The notes under the pieces were generated by a model that made no database searches, was not told where the DNA came from, and saw nothing but the letters and a program-made list of their open reading frames with translations. A stretch of DNA of 64,000 nucleotides from Thalassolituus alkanivorans (GTDB taxonomy: Bacteria; Pseudomonadota; Gammaproteobacteria; Pseudomonadales; Oceanobacteraceae), in contig NZ_JAJAEL010000008.1 in the NCBI RefSeq assembly GCF_020447205.1, positions 128,883 to 192,882 on the forward strand, read 5' to 3'. The position numbers and the translations under genes are program-made. Within the stretch, counting starts at the first letter, position 1; each line of letters starts with the position of its first letter. Shown in pieces: positions 56,251-64,000 of this stretch.

Positions 56251-57973
56251 TCCACAAATTACCGACGCCGTAACCCCTTCTGCGGGCAGTGCTGGTGCCA
56301 ACAGCAGCACAGATTATCAGCAGCATAAATCCCAGGCAGAAACCCATCCGGTTTTTAACCAGCCAACAGCGCTGGAAAACTTTAATGCCTACGACAGTGA
56401 TCTGGCGTTACAGCATTGGGTAAAAGCGTACGGCGGCGACTGGGCTACCGATCGTCTCAGTGCTTATGGTGCACGTTGTGGTGGTGATTTAATTGAGGCG
56501 GGTTTTCAGGCCAACGAAAATAAACCGAAATTTTATCCCCATGACCGCTTTGGTAACCGTGTGGATCTGGCTAAATTCCATCCGGCGTATCACGAATTAA
56601 TGCGCAGTGCGATCGAAGCCGAAATGCACTCGCTGCCGTGGACAACACCAAAGCCCGGTGCTCATGTGGCCCGTGCCGCAATGGAATATCTGCATATGAA
56701 TGCCGATGCCGGTTCCGGTTGTCCGCTGACCATGACCTTTGCCGCTGTACCTGCATTGCAGCATTCTCCCGGCGTTGCCAAAGAATGGGTGCCGAAAATT
56801 ACCGCGCGTCATTATGACGAGCGCAATATCCCGTTTTTTGAAAAACAGGGCCTGACCATCGGCATGGCGATGACTGAAAAACAGGGTGGCTCCGATGTAC
56901 GCGCCAATACCACCCGTGCCTACGCGGTTGGCAGCAGTACGGGTAACGGTGCGGAGTATGAAATTGTCGGTCATAAATGGTTTTGCTCGGCGCCCATGTG
57001 TGATGCCTTTTTAGTGCTGGCACAAACCGACAGTGGTTTATCCTGCTTTTTATTACCGCGCTGGCGCCCGGATGGCAGCAAAAATCAGATGTATGTACAG
57101 CGCTTAAAAGACAAGCTGGGCAATATTTCCAACGCCTCTTCTGAAGTGGAATTCCGTGGTGCCTTTGCCTGGATGATTGGTGACGAAGGCCGTGGCGTAC
57201 GCACCATTATCGAAATGGTTTCTATGACCCGTTTCGATTGCATGGTGGGATCATCGGCATTAATGCGCGGTGCGGTTGCCCAGGCGATTCACCACACCTC
57301 CGGCCGTTCGGCTTTTGGTAAAAACCTGCACGAGCAGCCCTTAATGCAGAATGTGCTGGCGGATATGGCGATTGAAAGCGAAGCAGCGCTGGCGATCAGT
57401 ATGCGGGTTGGTCATGCGCTGGATAATCTGGCTGATGAGCAGCAGAATTTATTCGCCCGTTTAGCCACCGCTGTGGGCAAATACTGGATCTGCAAACGCG
57501 CACCGCACCTGGCTTACGAGAGTATGGAAAGTGTGGGAGGCGTGGCGTATGTGGAAGACAATATTCTGCCACGTATTTACCGCGAAGCACCGGTTAATGC
57601 CATCTGGGAAGGTTCGGGTAATGTGCAGTGTCTGGATGTATTGCGCGCCATGGGCAAAGAGCCAAAAGTGGTGGATGCCTTTATGGCTGAGCTGCAGAAA
57701 GGTGCGGGTAACTACCGTGAGTTTGATCAGTTCCTGGTGAATTTAAAAGATGAGTTTACCGATCTGAGCACTCTGGAATACCGCTCACGCACGGTGGTCG
57801 ATAAGCTCGCGGTTGGTTTGCAGGCCAGTGTGTTAATTCAGCAGGGCGACAGCAATATTGCCGATGCCTTTATCCGCTCGCGTATTGTGCGTAATGGTGC
57901 CTTTAACTACGGCACGCTGGATGCCGGCATCGACTGTTATTCCATTATGAAGCGCGCACAGCCAAAACTGTAA
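56234..57973 (+). CDS. AidB-like acyl-CoA dehydrogenase family protein
   Basis: The product is 579 residues from the ATG at 56234, which has GAGG 9 bases upstream; an ATG at 56225 adds three residues. It has the AidB signatures 'GMAMTEKQGGSDV' near residue 218 and 'APVNAIWEGSGNVQCLDVLR' near residue 457, and is longer than ordinary acyl-CoA dehydrogenases. A flavoenzyme is expected. E. coli AidB takes part in the adaptive response, while many relatives act on acyl-CoA. It overlaps the TetR gene by 17 bases, so the two are coupled. Confidence 0.88.
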   Translation: MNTSVNPQITDAVTPSAGSAGANSSTDYQQHKSQAETHPVFNQPTALENFNAYDSDLALQHWVKAYGGDWATDRLSAYGARCGGDLIEAGFQANENKPKFYPHDRFGNRVDLAKFHPAYHELMRSAIEAEMHSLPWTTPKPGAHVARAAMEYLHMNADAGSGCPLTMTFAAVPALQHSPGVAKEWVPKITARHYDERNIPFFEKQGLTIGMAMTEKQGGSDVRANTTRAYAVGSSTGNGAEYEIVGHKWFCSAPMCDAFLVLAQTDSGLSCFLLPRWRPDGSKNQMYVQRLKDKLGNISNASSEVEFRGAFAWMIGDEGRGVRTIIEMVSMTRFDCMVGSSALMRGAVAQAIHHTSGRSAFGKNLHEQPLMQNVLADMAIESEAALAISMRVGHALDNLADEQQNLFARLATAVGKYWICKRAPHLAYESMESVGGVAYVEDNILPRIYREAPVNAIWEGSGNVQCLDVLRAMGKEPKVVDAFMAELQKGAGNYREFDQFLVNLKDEFTDLSTLEYRSRTVVDKLAVGLQASVLIQQGDSNIADAFIRSRIVRNGAFNYGTLDAGIDCYSIMKRAQPKL

Positions 57974-57979
57974 ACGCAT

Positions 57980-58009
57980 AAAAAAAGCGGGTCGTTTTAA
58001 CAGCTCGCT
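57980..58009 (-). terminator. terminator of the lipase-foldase operon
   Basis: On the minus strand, AGCGAG pairs imperfectly with CCCGCT around a loop containing GTTAAAAC. It is followed by seven T (A at 57980-57986). It overlaps the foldase stop. Confidence 0.55.
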
Positions 58010-59039
58010 ATAACAGCCCGCTGAGTGCTTTAACGCGTAAGTGTTGTTCCGTAGGAAAGGCCTGCTGCAGTTGCAGGTCTATTTGTTTCTGCTCTTCATC
58101 GGCGCTTAATTGCTGTTGCTTTATTGCCTGCACCTGCTGCTGAAATGCGGTTAACTGTTGCTGCCACTGATTGCGCTGCTGATCCAGTGCGGCCAGTTGT
58201 ACCGCCTGCTGTTCTCCGGCAATGGCAGCGCGTTGTGCAAAGCGCTGGGCCGGGTCATCACTGCTTTGCTCAATGGCCAGCAATTGCTGTGTTTTTGCAT
58301 TTTCCTGCTGATACTGACGCGTCGCCCACGATTGCTGATAGCTGGCGTTTAATAATGTCTGCTGGTTACTGTTATCGGCGGAAGTATTCTGTTGTTCTTT
58401 TGTTTGTTCCTTTAGTTCATTTATTTCCTTGTGCTGCAACTGTTGCAGCGCCAGCGCATCCTGCTCACGGTCAAAGGCAAATAATGCTGCCGCAACGGCA
58501 TGGCCGAATATCTGATCCTGCAGGGCAACACGGCTGTCAAAATAGTACTGCAGGCGCTGGTAGGTTGATGCATCTTCTGCCGCTGGAGGCAGTAATGCCA
58601 GCTGCTCCCGGTAACTGAGATATTGCTGCCAGATATGCTCCGCCTGTGCCAGCGGCTGGCCGCTTAATTGTCTGGCAAGGGCTGCACGTACCTGAGTATC
58701 AATCCAGAGGTCATCGCGTTCGCCCAGTGTGCTGAGATAATAATCGAATAAATCACGCAGGCTGCTGTGCACCACCAGTTGCTGCTGTTGTGCACTGAGG
58801 GTCACACCGTGTTCCGTGCCCGACAGTGATGCCGGGAGTGCAGCCTTGTCAGGCTGCTGCTCTGCTCTGTCTTTCGCCGGATCTTCTGTTCCGGAGGCGG
58901 AAGGCGCTGGTGTTGTAGCAGGGGATGTTGCTGGGGTTGTGCTGCTTTCTGTCAGGCTGTCAGGTGCGAGCAGAAAGCAAGCCAGTGCAAACAGCAGCAC
59001 TGGCACGAGTATGGTAAGTGGAATATTAAAGACCGGCAT
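58008..59039 (-). CDS. lipase chaperone (steric foldase)
   Basis: The 343-residue product has an N-terminal membrane anchor (about 5-25), a Pro/Thr/Ser-rich flexible linker (about 30-70), then a helical foldase body. The family motif RDLFDYYLS (RxxFDYxLS) is near residue 94. The rest is very rich in Gln. It sits in the inner membrane and folds the lipase encoded upstream in the periplasm before type II export. Its start overlaps the lipase stop by 14 bases. Confidence 0.9.
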   Translation of the reverse strand: MPVFNIPLTILVPVLLFALACFLLAPDSLTESSTTPATSPATTPAPSASGTEDPAKDRAEQQPDKAALPASLSGTEHGVTLSAQQQQLVVHSSLRDLFDYYLSTLGERDDLWIDTQVRAALARQLSGQPLAQAEHIWQQYLSYREQLALLPPAAEDASTYQRLQYYFDSRVALQDQIFGHAVAAALFAFDREQDALALQQLQHKEINELKEQTKEQQNTSADNSNQQTLLNASYQQSWATRQYQQENAKTQQLLAIEQSSDDPAQRFAQRAAIAGEQQAVQLAALDQQRNQWQQQLTAFQQQVQAIKQQQLSADEEQKQIDLQLQQAFPTEQHLRVKALSGLL

Positions 59040-59994
59040 TTTTTAATCGATTAGCATGGCTGCGGTAAATACTGAGTGGATCCGTTGCGGTTAAACCGCG
59101 CAAGCCCAGTACCTGATTAATCAGGTCGGCATGGTTCAGCGGATAATTGTCACGCAGCACTTTACCAAAGTGGTTGCTGCAACGGCCAGTAATACCATCA
59201 TTACCTGCGCTGCCGAACAGTAAGCCAGTGGTGGCAAACAGATAATCCAGCGGGTCGAGGATATTGGTCAGGTTGGCATCGCCACCCCAGGAATACAGGC
59301 GGATGTTATTACCATCAATATTGACCTGCTGAGGACCTTCACCACAGGTTGTCTGTGGCAGACCGGCCGGAAAATTCTGATTAAACGCCGCAGCACCTGC
59401 GCTGGTAAATTCAGTGGTTAATGAGCGCACATCGCCGGCAGGAACATCATCACCGGAGAGTAAATCGATCAGACTGCCAGCGGCGTTGCCAACCACTTCA
59501 AACAGGTTGCCCAGCAGCGTATCGTCGGCAAAAACACCGTTCAGCAGATCGGCAATTGGCGCTCCCTGATGGGGTGAGCCAACGGTGGTAACCGAGGCCA
59601 CCAGATCCGGACGTACCGACATTACATAACGCGCAGTCAGACCACCCTGGCTGTGAGCAATCAGATTGAATTTTTCAATTCCCGGATGCAGCACCTTCAG
59701 GGTTTCCATTTCATGAATCAGCTGCTCGCCACGGTCGATGGAATTATTAAAGGCATTAATATGGGCGACATACACTTTGGCGCCGCCTTCCTGTAATTTC
59801 GTACCAATTTTGTACCAGTAATCAATACCGGCAATATTGTCAAAAGCCAGAATACCCTGCACCAGCATAATCGGGTGACGGGTCTGGGTGTAACCACTGC
59901 TGTCAGCAGAAGATGACATTGCAGAAACCAGTTGTGTGTTCAGCAGCAGAGCCAGACACAGCAGTAATGAACGGACAGAAAGTACGCGCAGCAT
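59026..59994 (-). CDS. secreted triacylglycerol lipase (family I)
   Basis: The 322-residue product has a signal peptide (ending VSA), 'HPIMLVQGILAFDN' (oxyanion strand), the nucleophile elbow AHSQGG (Ser near 115), a late Asp in 'AGNDGIT' and His in 'NHADLINQ'. Two cysteines ('TTCGEGP', 'GRCSNH') fit the conserved disulfide of Pseudomonas/Burkholderia-type lipases. It hydrolyses long-chain triglycerides after export. It is first in an operon with its foldase and probably needs a type II secretion system encoded elsewhere. Confidence 0.92.
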   Translation of the reverse strand: MLRVLSVRSLLLCLALLLNTQLVSAMSSSADSSGYTQTRHPIMLVQGILAFDNIAGIDYWYKIGTKLQEGGAKVYVAHINAFNNSIDRGEQLIHEMETLKVLHPGIEKFNLIAHSQGGLTARYVMSVRPDLVASVTTVGSPHQGAPIADLLNGVFADDTLLGNLFEVVGNAAGSLIDLLSGDDVPAGDVRSLTTEFTSAGAAAFNQNFPAGLPQTTCGEGPQQVNIDGNNIRLYSWGGDANLTNILDPLDYLFATTGLLFGSAGNDGITGRCSNHFGKVLRDNYPLNHADLINQVLGLRGLTATDPLSIYRSHANRLKNAGL

Positions 59995-60180
59995 GGGAGA
60001 TCCTTTTTATTATTTTGTGCGCAGTATATCGGCGGGGCTTTGGCTGGGCGTACCACAATCAGGGCCATTTCGGCCTGAAAGGAGTATTACAGAAAAAATA
60101 CGAGGAAAGCAGGAGACAGGAAACGAAAACAGAAATACGGCGGCAGAGACAGGTAAATACAGAGGCGATTAAGAAAGGTG

Positions 60181-60199
60181 CCCGGAGCCTGGCTCCGGG
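60181..60199 (-). terminator. hairpin after the acidic periplasmic protein gene
   Basis: CCCGGAGCC (60181-60189) and GGCTCCGGG (60191-60199) are perfect complements. On the minus strand a C/T-rich run (CACCTTTCTT) follows. Bases 59995-60180 are purine-rich and show no gene. Confidence 0.5.
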
Positions 60200-60211
60200 C
60201 CGGGGGCAGAA

Positions 60212-60727
60212 TTACTCTGCAGTTGCCGCGGTTTCTTCTGTTTGCATGCTGTCTGGCTGAGTGTCTTCGGCCTGAACTTCATCGGCCGTTAACTCACCGG
60301 CGCCAGATTCACTTGTGCTTACTGCCGCAGGGGTTTCAGTAGCAGTGGTTTCAGCAGCAGGAGCTTCAGCAGCAGGAGCTTCAGCAGCTGCCTGCTCCGG
60401 CATATCGTTGCTGCCTGCGTCTTCAGCAGCCGCTACCGTTGTTTCACATTCCCAACCCCAGCCGCGCTGCTTTTCCACAAACTCAGCAGCTTTCTGCTCG
60501 CAGTAGCCACCTTCGGTCTGCGCGCTCCACAGCACCTGAGAACCGCTGTCTTTGGTGTAGTGCACTTCGCATGGAATCTGGCCTTCGCCGGTGTATTTAA
60601 CTTCAATAATCCGGGTCTGATTGCCGTGGCTGCATACGGTGCGATCACCACTGCTGGCCTGAGCGGCAGGAGCCAGAGCTGCAGCGATTACCGGCAGCAG
60701 AGCAGAGATATAAATTACAGGTTTCAT
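60212..60727 (-). CDS. exported protein with Ala/Glu/Thr-rich acidic tail, unknown
   Basis: The 171-residue product has a signal peptide ending AQA and a mature globular part of about 85 residues with four cysteines (VCSHG, IPCEVHY, YCEQK, WECET), probably two disulfides. A low-complexity acidic tail then repeats EAPAAEA-type units and ends TEETAATAE. It lies 78 bases downstream of the S1/P1 nuclease gene on the same strand. I do not recognise a family. Confidence 0.7.
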   Translation of the reverse strand: MKPVIYISALLPVIAAALAPAAQASSGDRTVCSHGNQTRIIEVKYTGEGQIPCEVHYTKDSGSQVLWSAQTEGGYCEQKAAEFVEKQRGWGWECETTVAAAEDAGSNDMPEQAAAEAPAAEAPAAETTATETPAAVSTSESGAGELTADEVQAEDTQPDSMQTEETAATAE

Positions 60728-60805
60728 CGTAATATCCTTATTTATACTGAATGGATTTCCGGAGCCGTTGTCCGTGGTTCACTAAAAACCCTTCGCATAA
60801 ATCTG

Positions 60806-61675
60806 TCAATTAGCGATTGGCGGTTTTGTGGAGGATGCACTGTCTTCGACCCTTGCCGTAACAGTATCCAGAAAATCTGCCAGACGTACCGCCGCCTGTT
60901 GCAGGCGTTGCTGTAATTGCGGACGGAACAGGCGGATATAGGCGTCATCGATTGCCACTGGTTTCTGCGCTGCCTGCTGATAGTGGCGATAAATTTCGCG
61001 TGTGATTGTGAACGATTCATTGGCAAAGCTGAGTGGCTGGCCAACTGACCAGTCGCGGCGCTGCTGTGCGGAAATTTGCCCTAATGCCAGCGTGCTTTGT
61101 TTTTTATAAGAGAATTTTCCGAGCAGATCACCATCCCACAACTGATGCAGATTGGTTTTATCGCCTTTAAAACGCACAGCGGCTTTATTGCCACCACGGT
61201 CATCGGTAAAGCTGACATGCATTGGCTGATGCACATCCGCCATAAAATGGGCAAGAAAAAACAGCGCCTGCCAGTCATCGTTATTATTAATCAGGCGTTG
61301 CTGCATATCGTTAATGGCCTGCACCACACAGCCTTTATCACCACAATCATCTGCGCGGACTGACGTCGCTGTACGCGGCACATTAATATAATGCCAGGGT
61401 TTGGTATGGCGGAATTTGCGTTCGTCGCGCACTTCATCGGCCCAGGAGCAGGCATGAGCGAAGCTCTTCTCACCTCCGGCTTTTACCTGTTGGTCAATCC
61501 AGTGGCGGGTTTCCGGCGTGACCAGCTGATAAGCCATTTCGCACACCTGCGCATGGCCGGAAAACTCAAAGGCTTTTACCGGTAAGCTGAACAACATCAG
61601 ACAGGCAATCAGCATGGCCGCCAGTGCGGATACAGGACGCTGCTGAAGAGAATAACGCACAGATTTAACCAACAC
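60806..61675 (-). CDS. S1/P1 family nuclease
   Basis: The product is 289 residues from the GTG at 61675, which has AGGAG 6 bases upstream; the frame is open further but without an SD. The signal peptide ends VKA. It has the zinc-cluster motifs of S1/P1 nucleases: 'SGHAQVCEMAY', 'ACSWADEVR', 'WHYINVPR', 'LAHFMADVHQPMHV' and 'NLHQLWDGDL'. Trp1 of the classical family appears to be replaced by Phe ('AFEFSGH'). It should degrade single-stranded DNA or RNA outside the cytoplasm. Confidence 0.88.
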   Translation of the reverse strand: MLVKSVRYSLQQRPVSALAAMLIACLMLFSLPVKAFEFSGHAQVCEMAYQLVTPETRHWIDQQVKAGGEKSFAHACSWADEVRDERKFRHTKPWHYINVPRTATSVRADDCGDKGCVVQAINDMQQRLINNNDDWQALFFLAHFMADVHQPMHVSFTDDRGGNKAAVRFKGDKTNLHQLWDGDLLGKFSYKKQSTLALGQISAQQRRDWSVGQPLSFANESFTITREIYRHYQQAAQKPVAIDDAYIRLFRPQLQQRLQQAAVRLADFLDTVTARVEDSASSTKPPIAN

Positions 61676-61831
61676 AGAAAACTCCTGCCAGCGCTTGCAG
61701 AGACTGATCGCCGGGAATGATTGCCGTAACTGATTGCAGCAGGTTAGCATGAGCCGCAGCTTTGCCCAATGCAGCAAGGCTTAAGAGTTCTGACAACAAT
61801 AAATAATGGCTACAAAAACCGGGGTATACCG

Positions 61832-62236
61832 ATGTTATTGATCAGTGGATTTTATATTGCTCTGACCGCTTTACTGCTACTGGCACTGGCTTATATGGTC
61901 GTGCGCCTTCGCCTGAAACATAAAATCGGCCTGCTCGACGGCGGCGAAAAAACCATCGCCGTCGCCATGCGCGCCCAGGCTAACGCGCTGGAAACTGCGT
62001 TACCGGTTTTACTGCTGCTGATGGTAGCCGAACTGAACGGCGCCTACGCCGCCTTCCTGCATGTGTGCGGCATCGGCTTTCTGCTGTCGCGGGTATTGCA
62101 CGCCTGGGGATTTGTGCAGGCCTCTGGCGGAATGCACTTCGGCCGTTACTACGGCACCCTGCTGACCTGGATTGTATTGCTGGCGCTGATTGTGCGGGTG
62201 CTGTGGTTATCGGTAGGTGGGATGTTGGGGGGGTAA
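61832..62236 (+). CDS. MAPEG family membrane protein
   Basis: The product is 134 residues from the ATG at 61832 with GGGG upstream. It has four predicted membrane helices and the MAPEG pattern 'RAQANALETALPVLLLLMVAELNGA' near residue 50. Human MAPEG members are glutathione transferases or leukotriene synthases; bacterial members are poorly known. It is divergent to the nuclease gene. Its stop codon lies inside the last attC site of the integron array. Confidence 0.88.
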   Translation: MLLISGFYIALTALLLLALAYMVVRLRLKHKIGLLDGGEKTIAVAMRAQANALETALPVLLLLMVAELNGAYAAFLHVCGIGFLLSRVLHAWGFVQASGGMHFGRYYGTLLTWIVLLALIVRVLWLSVGGMLGG

Positions 62237-62299
62237 GGCCATGCTCTGGGGCAAACCGGAGCGCAGCGTAGGTTTGCCCCTAGCAGCACCTTGTTATGC
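62231..62299 (-). other. integron attC site, terminal
   Basis: Read on the minus strand, it opens GCATAACAAGG, has an inner stem GGGGCAAACC/GGTTTGCCCC around a 13-nt loop, and an outer stem TGCTGCT against AGAGCA with one unpaired G, as attC sites have. The 3' box reads CTTACCC instead of GTTRRRY, so it is degenerate. Its opening box overlaps the stop of the cassette gene at 62294 and its end overlaps the MAPEG stop. Confidence 0.75.
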
Positions 62300-62719
62300 C
62301 AATTTTCTTGCTTTGGAAATATCCAGCTCATATTTACCTACACTCTCGTAGAATCTTGCGGCTTCTGCTGCCTTCGATATTTCCCCGTAATAGACAATAT
62401 TCAATGTACCTTCTGCAAATTGTAGAATCATTACATCGTCTACTTTATCGAGCGTTGATGCCGAAATAGGAACAAAGCCTGTTTTCTGGGCAGTAGTTTT
62501 AACGCTAATTGTACGGCCAGACGAGGAGATGACATCAAAACCGTGTTGGTTGGCTGTGTGCGCTAATGTACCGTCAGTTTCTAACGCACAGAAAAACTCT
62601 CCAAGCCTTCCAATCAGATGCCGAACTTCTGTTGGCTTAACACCAAATTCTCGAATTTCAAGATGTATAAGATCTAAATACTTATCGTAAAGTATTTTAA
62701 TTTGGTCTCGGGTAATCAC
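62294..62719 (-). CDS. integron cassette protein, DUF6998-like, PD-(D/E)XK-type motif order
   Basis: The 141-residue product contains 'GRLGEFFCAL' near residue 38, 'GFDVIS' near 60 and 'ISVKTT' near 70. That order of Glu, Asp and (x)VK is the pattern of restriction-endonuclease-like nuclease folds, and it resembles DUF6998 proteins. The function is not established. The GTG start has GAGAGTG upstream. AT-rich codon use differs clearly from the chromosome. It is enclosed by attC sites on both sides, so it is a mobile gene cassette. Confidence 0.75.
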   Translation of the reverse strand: MITRDQIKILYDKYLDLIHLEIREFGVKPTEVRHLIGRLGEFFCALETDGTLAHTANQHGFDVISSSGRTISVKTTAQKTGFVPISASTLDKVDDVMILQFAEGTLNIVYYGEISKAAEAARFYESVGKYELDISKARKLA

Positions 62720-62735
62720 GATTCACTCTCAAAGG

Positions 62736-62806
62736 GTATAACGCCCGCAACACCGGACAATTTGTAGCGAAGCGGAGAATTGTTCCGAGTGCTTGCGATT
62801 GTTATG
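62736..62806 (-). other. integron attC site between two cassettes
   Basis: On the minus strand it runs from CATAACAATCGCAAGCAC to GTGTTGCGGGCGTTATAC. The outer arms pair with one bulged G (CGCAAGCAC against CGCAACAC), and the inner arms CGGAACAATT/AATTGTCCGG pair with one bulged A. These unpaired bases are the hallmark of attC recognition by the integron integrase. The crossover box reads GTTATAC, close to GTTRRRY. Confidence 0.88.
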
Positions 62807-62820
62807 TTTTTTATCACGTG

Positions 62821-63915
62821 TTAAACCATTAGGGGAATACGGTCAGGTTGAACAAAAGAGCTGGCAACACTGGAATATTTCTCAGTAAAGCTTAAAGAAG
62901 AAAGATCAATTTCTGAATATTTATCGAAATGTTCTTTAACAATATCGTTGAATTCTTTACACGTCCAAAAATTTGATCCACATCGAAGAACCATATTGAA
63001 CCCGTTTTCTATTGTTTTCTCCCCGAACTGATCAATATTTCCGGGGATAAACAGGTGGAAACTATGCCTATCCAAAGCATGTAAAACTAAATTCACATCT
63101 TCACCTATGCCATAGACATTAGACTGAAGCAATAATGAAGACCCCAGACTATCCGGATTAGATTTGTACTCTATATTGACCTTATTCTGTGTATATCTTT
63201 GGACTAGGAATTTTAATGTATCTTCAGCAGGTAGATTAAGAGCCGCAACTTGTCCTTCACAACCAATATAGTCGCGCAAATAAGAGATAAGGAGGTCTTT
63301 AACTTGCTCCCCTTTGCCCAAAGCATTATATACCCCAAAGAAAGAATGTAGGTACGGCGCCTGCTCTTCAGACATCACGACAAGATGACCACTATAGTTC
63401 TTACGAACCAAATCAAGGAATGCAGAAACTTTTTCGGCTTCCCCTTCGTCAATCAATAGTAATTGCGAAAAATACCCTAGAAGCTTTGATAATCTGAGGG
63501 GCAAATAGTAATAATTTGATAGCACATCAAATCCAGCGCCTTCTTTGTTTATCAGGTAATATTTATCTTCTTGAAGATTTGCCAATGCATCATCTAGCAA
63601 TCTGATGCCATATAATTTGAATAAAGCCATGAATTCTGAAAAGGCAACTCGAGCCTTCTCGTTTGACAAGTGAGGAATTAGGACAGTAGAAATAGCATTG
63701 ATCAATTCAAGCTGTTTAAAATCACATTCAGGACTATATTTCTCTATGAATCTATATCCGACGCCTTTTAGCAAGGTTACTAGATCATCAGTGCTATCAA
63801 CGGCTTCTCCTGCAGACCTAATCACCTCTAAAAATTCACGGACGCCTTCAGTATTTCCTAGGTCGTCATATAAAGCCCAAAGATCATCTTTATAATTCAG
63901 TAGGAGGGTGTTCAA
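62821..63915 (-). CDS. integron cassette protein of unknown function
   Basis: The 364-residue product appears soluble and largely helical, with no signal peptide, no membrane segment and no motif I can name. It is Leu-, Asp- and Lys-rich and AT-biased relative to the chromosome. The reading frame starts at a TTG only 36 bases after the upstream attC box. A stop three codons earlier prevents any longer start, and no ATG occurs near the N-terminus. The cassette promoter is not evident. It could encode an accessory or defence function, but nothing in the sequence proves it. Confidence 0.75.
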   Translation of the reverse strand: MNTLLLNYKDDLWALYDDLGNTEGVREFLEVIRSAGEAVDSTDDLVTLLKGVGYRFIEKYSPECDFKQLELINAISTVLIPHLSNEKARVAFSEFMALFKLYGIRLLDDALANLQEDKYYLINKEGAGFDVLSNYYYLPLRLSKLLGYFSQLLLIDEGEAEKVSAFLDLVRKNYSGHLVVMSEEQAPYLHSFFGVYNALGKGEQVKDLLISYLRDYIGCEGQVAALNLPAEDTLKFLVQRYTQNKVNIEYKSNPDSLGSSLLLQSNVYGIGEDVNLVLHALDRHSFHLFIPGNIDQFGEKTIENGFNMVLRCGSNFWTCKEFNDIVKEHFDKYSEIDLSSLSFTEKYSSVASSFVQPDRIPLMV

Positions 63916-63950
63916 AATTCTGTGTCAGCGAATTACAGATCAATATGAGC

Positions 63951-64000
63951 GTCTAACCGCCCGGCAAAATGAATCGACAGCTGAGACAGTGTCAGATTCC
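63951..64000 (-). other. partial integron attC site at the window edge
   Basis: The minus strand reads GCCGGGCGGTTAGACGC, containing a perfect crossover box GTTAGAC (63951-63957). The rest of the site continues past base 64000. It marks the upstream boundary of the 364-residue cassette. Confidence 0.65.

Overview
The window looks like about 62 kb of ordinary gammaproteobacterial core chromosome, followed by about 1.8 kb of AT-rich integron cassette array at the right edge. The gene content and order fit a marine member of the Oceanospirillales/Pseudomonadales: a SutA-type RNA polymerase-binding protein, a class I adenylate cyclase, the lptM-lysA-dapF-DUF484-yigB block, the tolC/nudF/yqiB/cpdA/yqiA/parE block, an argE-argA operon and a type I lipase/foldase pair. 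The genus is an inference. I see no rRNA, tRNA, CRISPR array, prophage or insertion sequence.

Layout. 1-9.1 kb: patatin-like lipase, an unusual chalcone-isomerase-like/TonB fusion, a porin with a PstS-like protein, a BASS transporter, a SpeE-like protein, argA and argE. 9.2-13.0 kb: CYTH-CHAD triphosphatase, a GspE/PilB-family ATPase and a DEDDh exonuclease. 13.03-13.65 kb: a gene-free stretch packed with inverted repeats. 13.6-18.4 kb: inner-core LPS and lipid A genes (hldE-hldD-lpxL divergent from waaA). 18.5-24.7 kb: tolC divergent from nudF-yqiB-cpdA-yqiA-parE. 24.7-32.1 kb: a GGDEF-EAL receptor, three related small lipoproteins, pirin and parC. 32.3-39.8 kb: speE, cyaA and lptM-lysA-dapF-DUF484-yigB without xerC. 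39.7-50.4 kb: a DUF3047-like protein, sutA, a PaaX-like regulator with a desaturase, cytochrome c5, an MltC-like transglycosylase, a solute-binding protein, an RhlE-like helicase and ynbE-ydbL-lemA-M48 protease. 50.4-50.7 kb: nested tandem repeats. 50.9-62.2 kb: two TetR regulators, a DASS-type permease, a secreted phosphodiesterase with a hemopexin propeller, an AidB-like dehydrogenase, a lipase with its foldase, an S1/P1 nuclease and a MAPEG protein.

62.23-64.0 kb: two minus-strand genes, each followed by a foldable attC site with extrahelical bases, plus the edge of a third attC at the window end. This is the distal end of an integron cassette array, or an array without an integrase. The integrase and attI, if present, lie beyond base 64000. 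The cassette genes are a DUF6998-like protein with a nuclease-type motif order and a 364-residue protein I do not recognise. This array and the structured gene-free block at 13.0-13.65 kb are the most interesting parts of the window.
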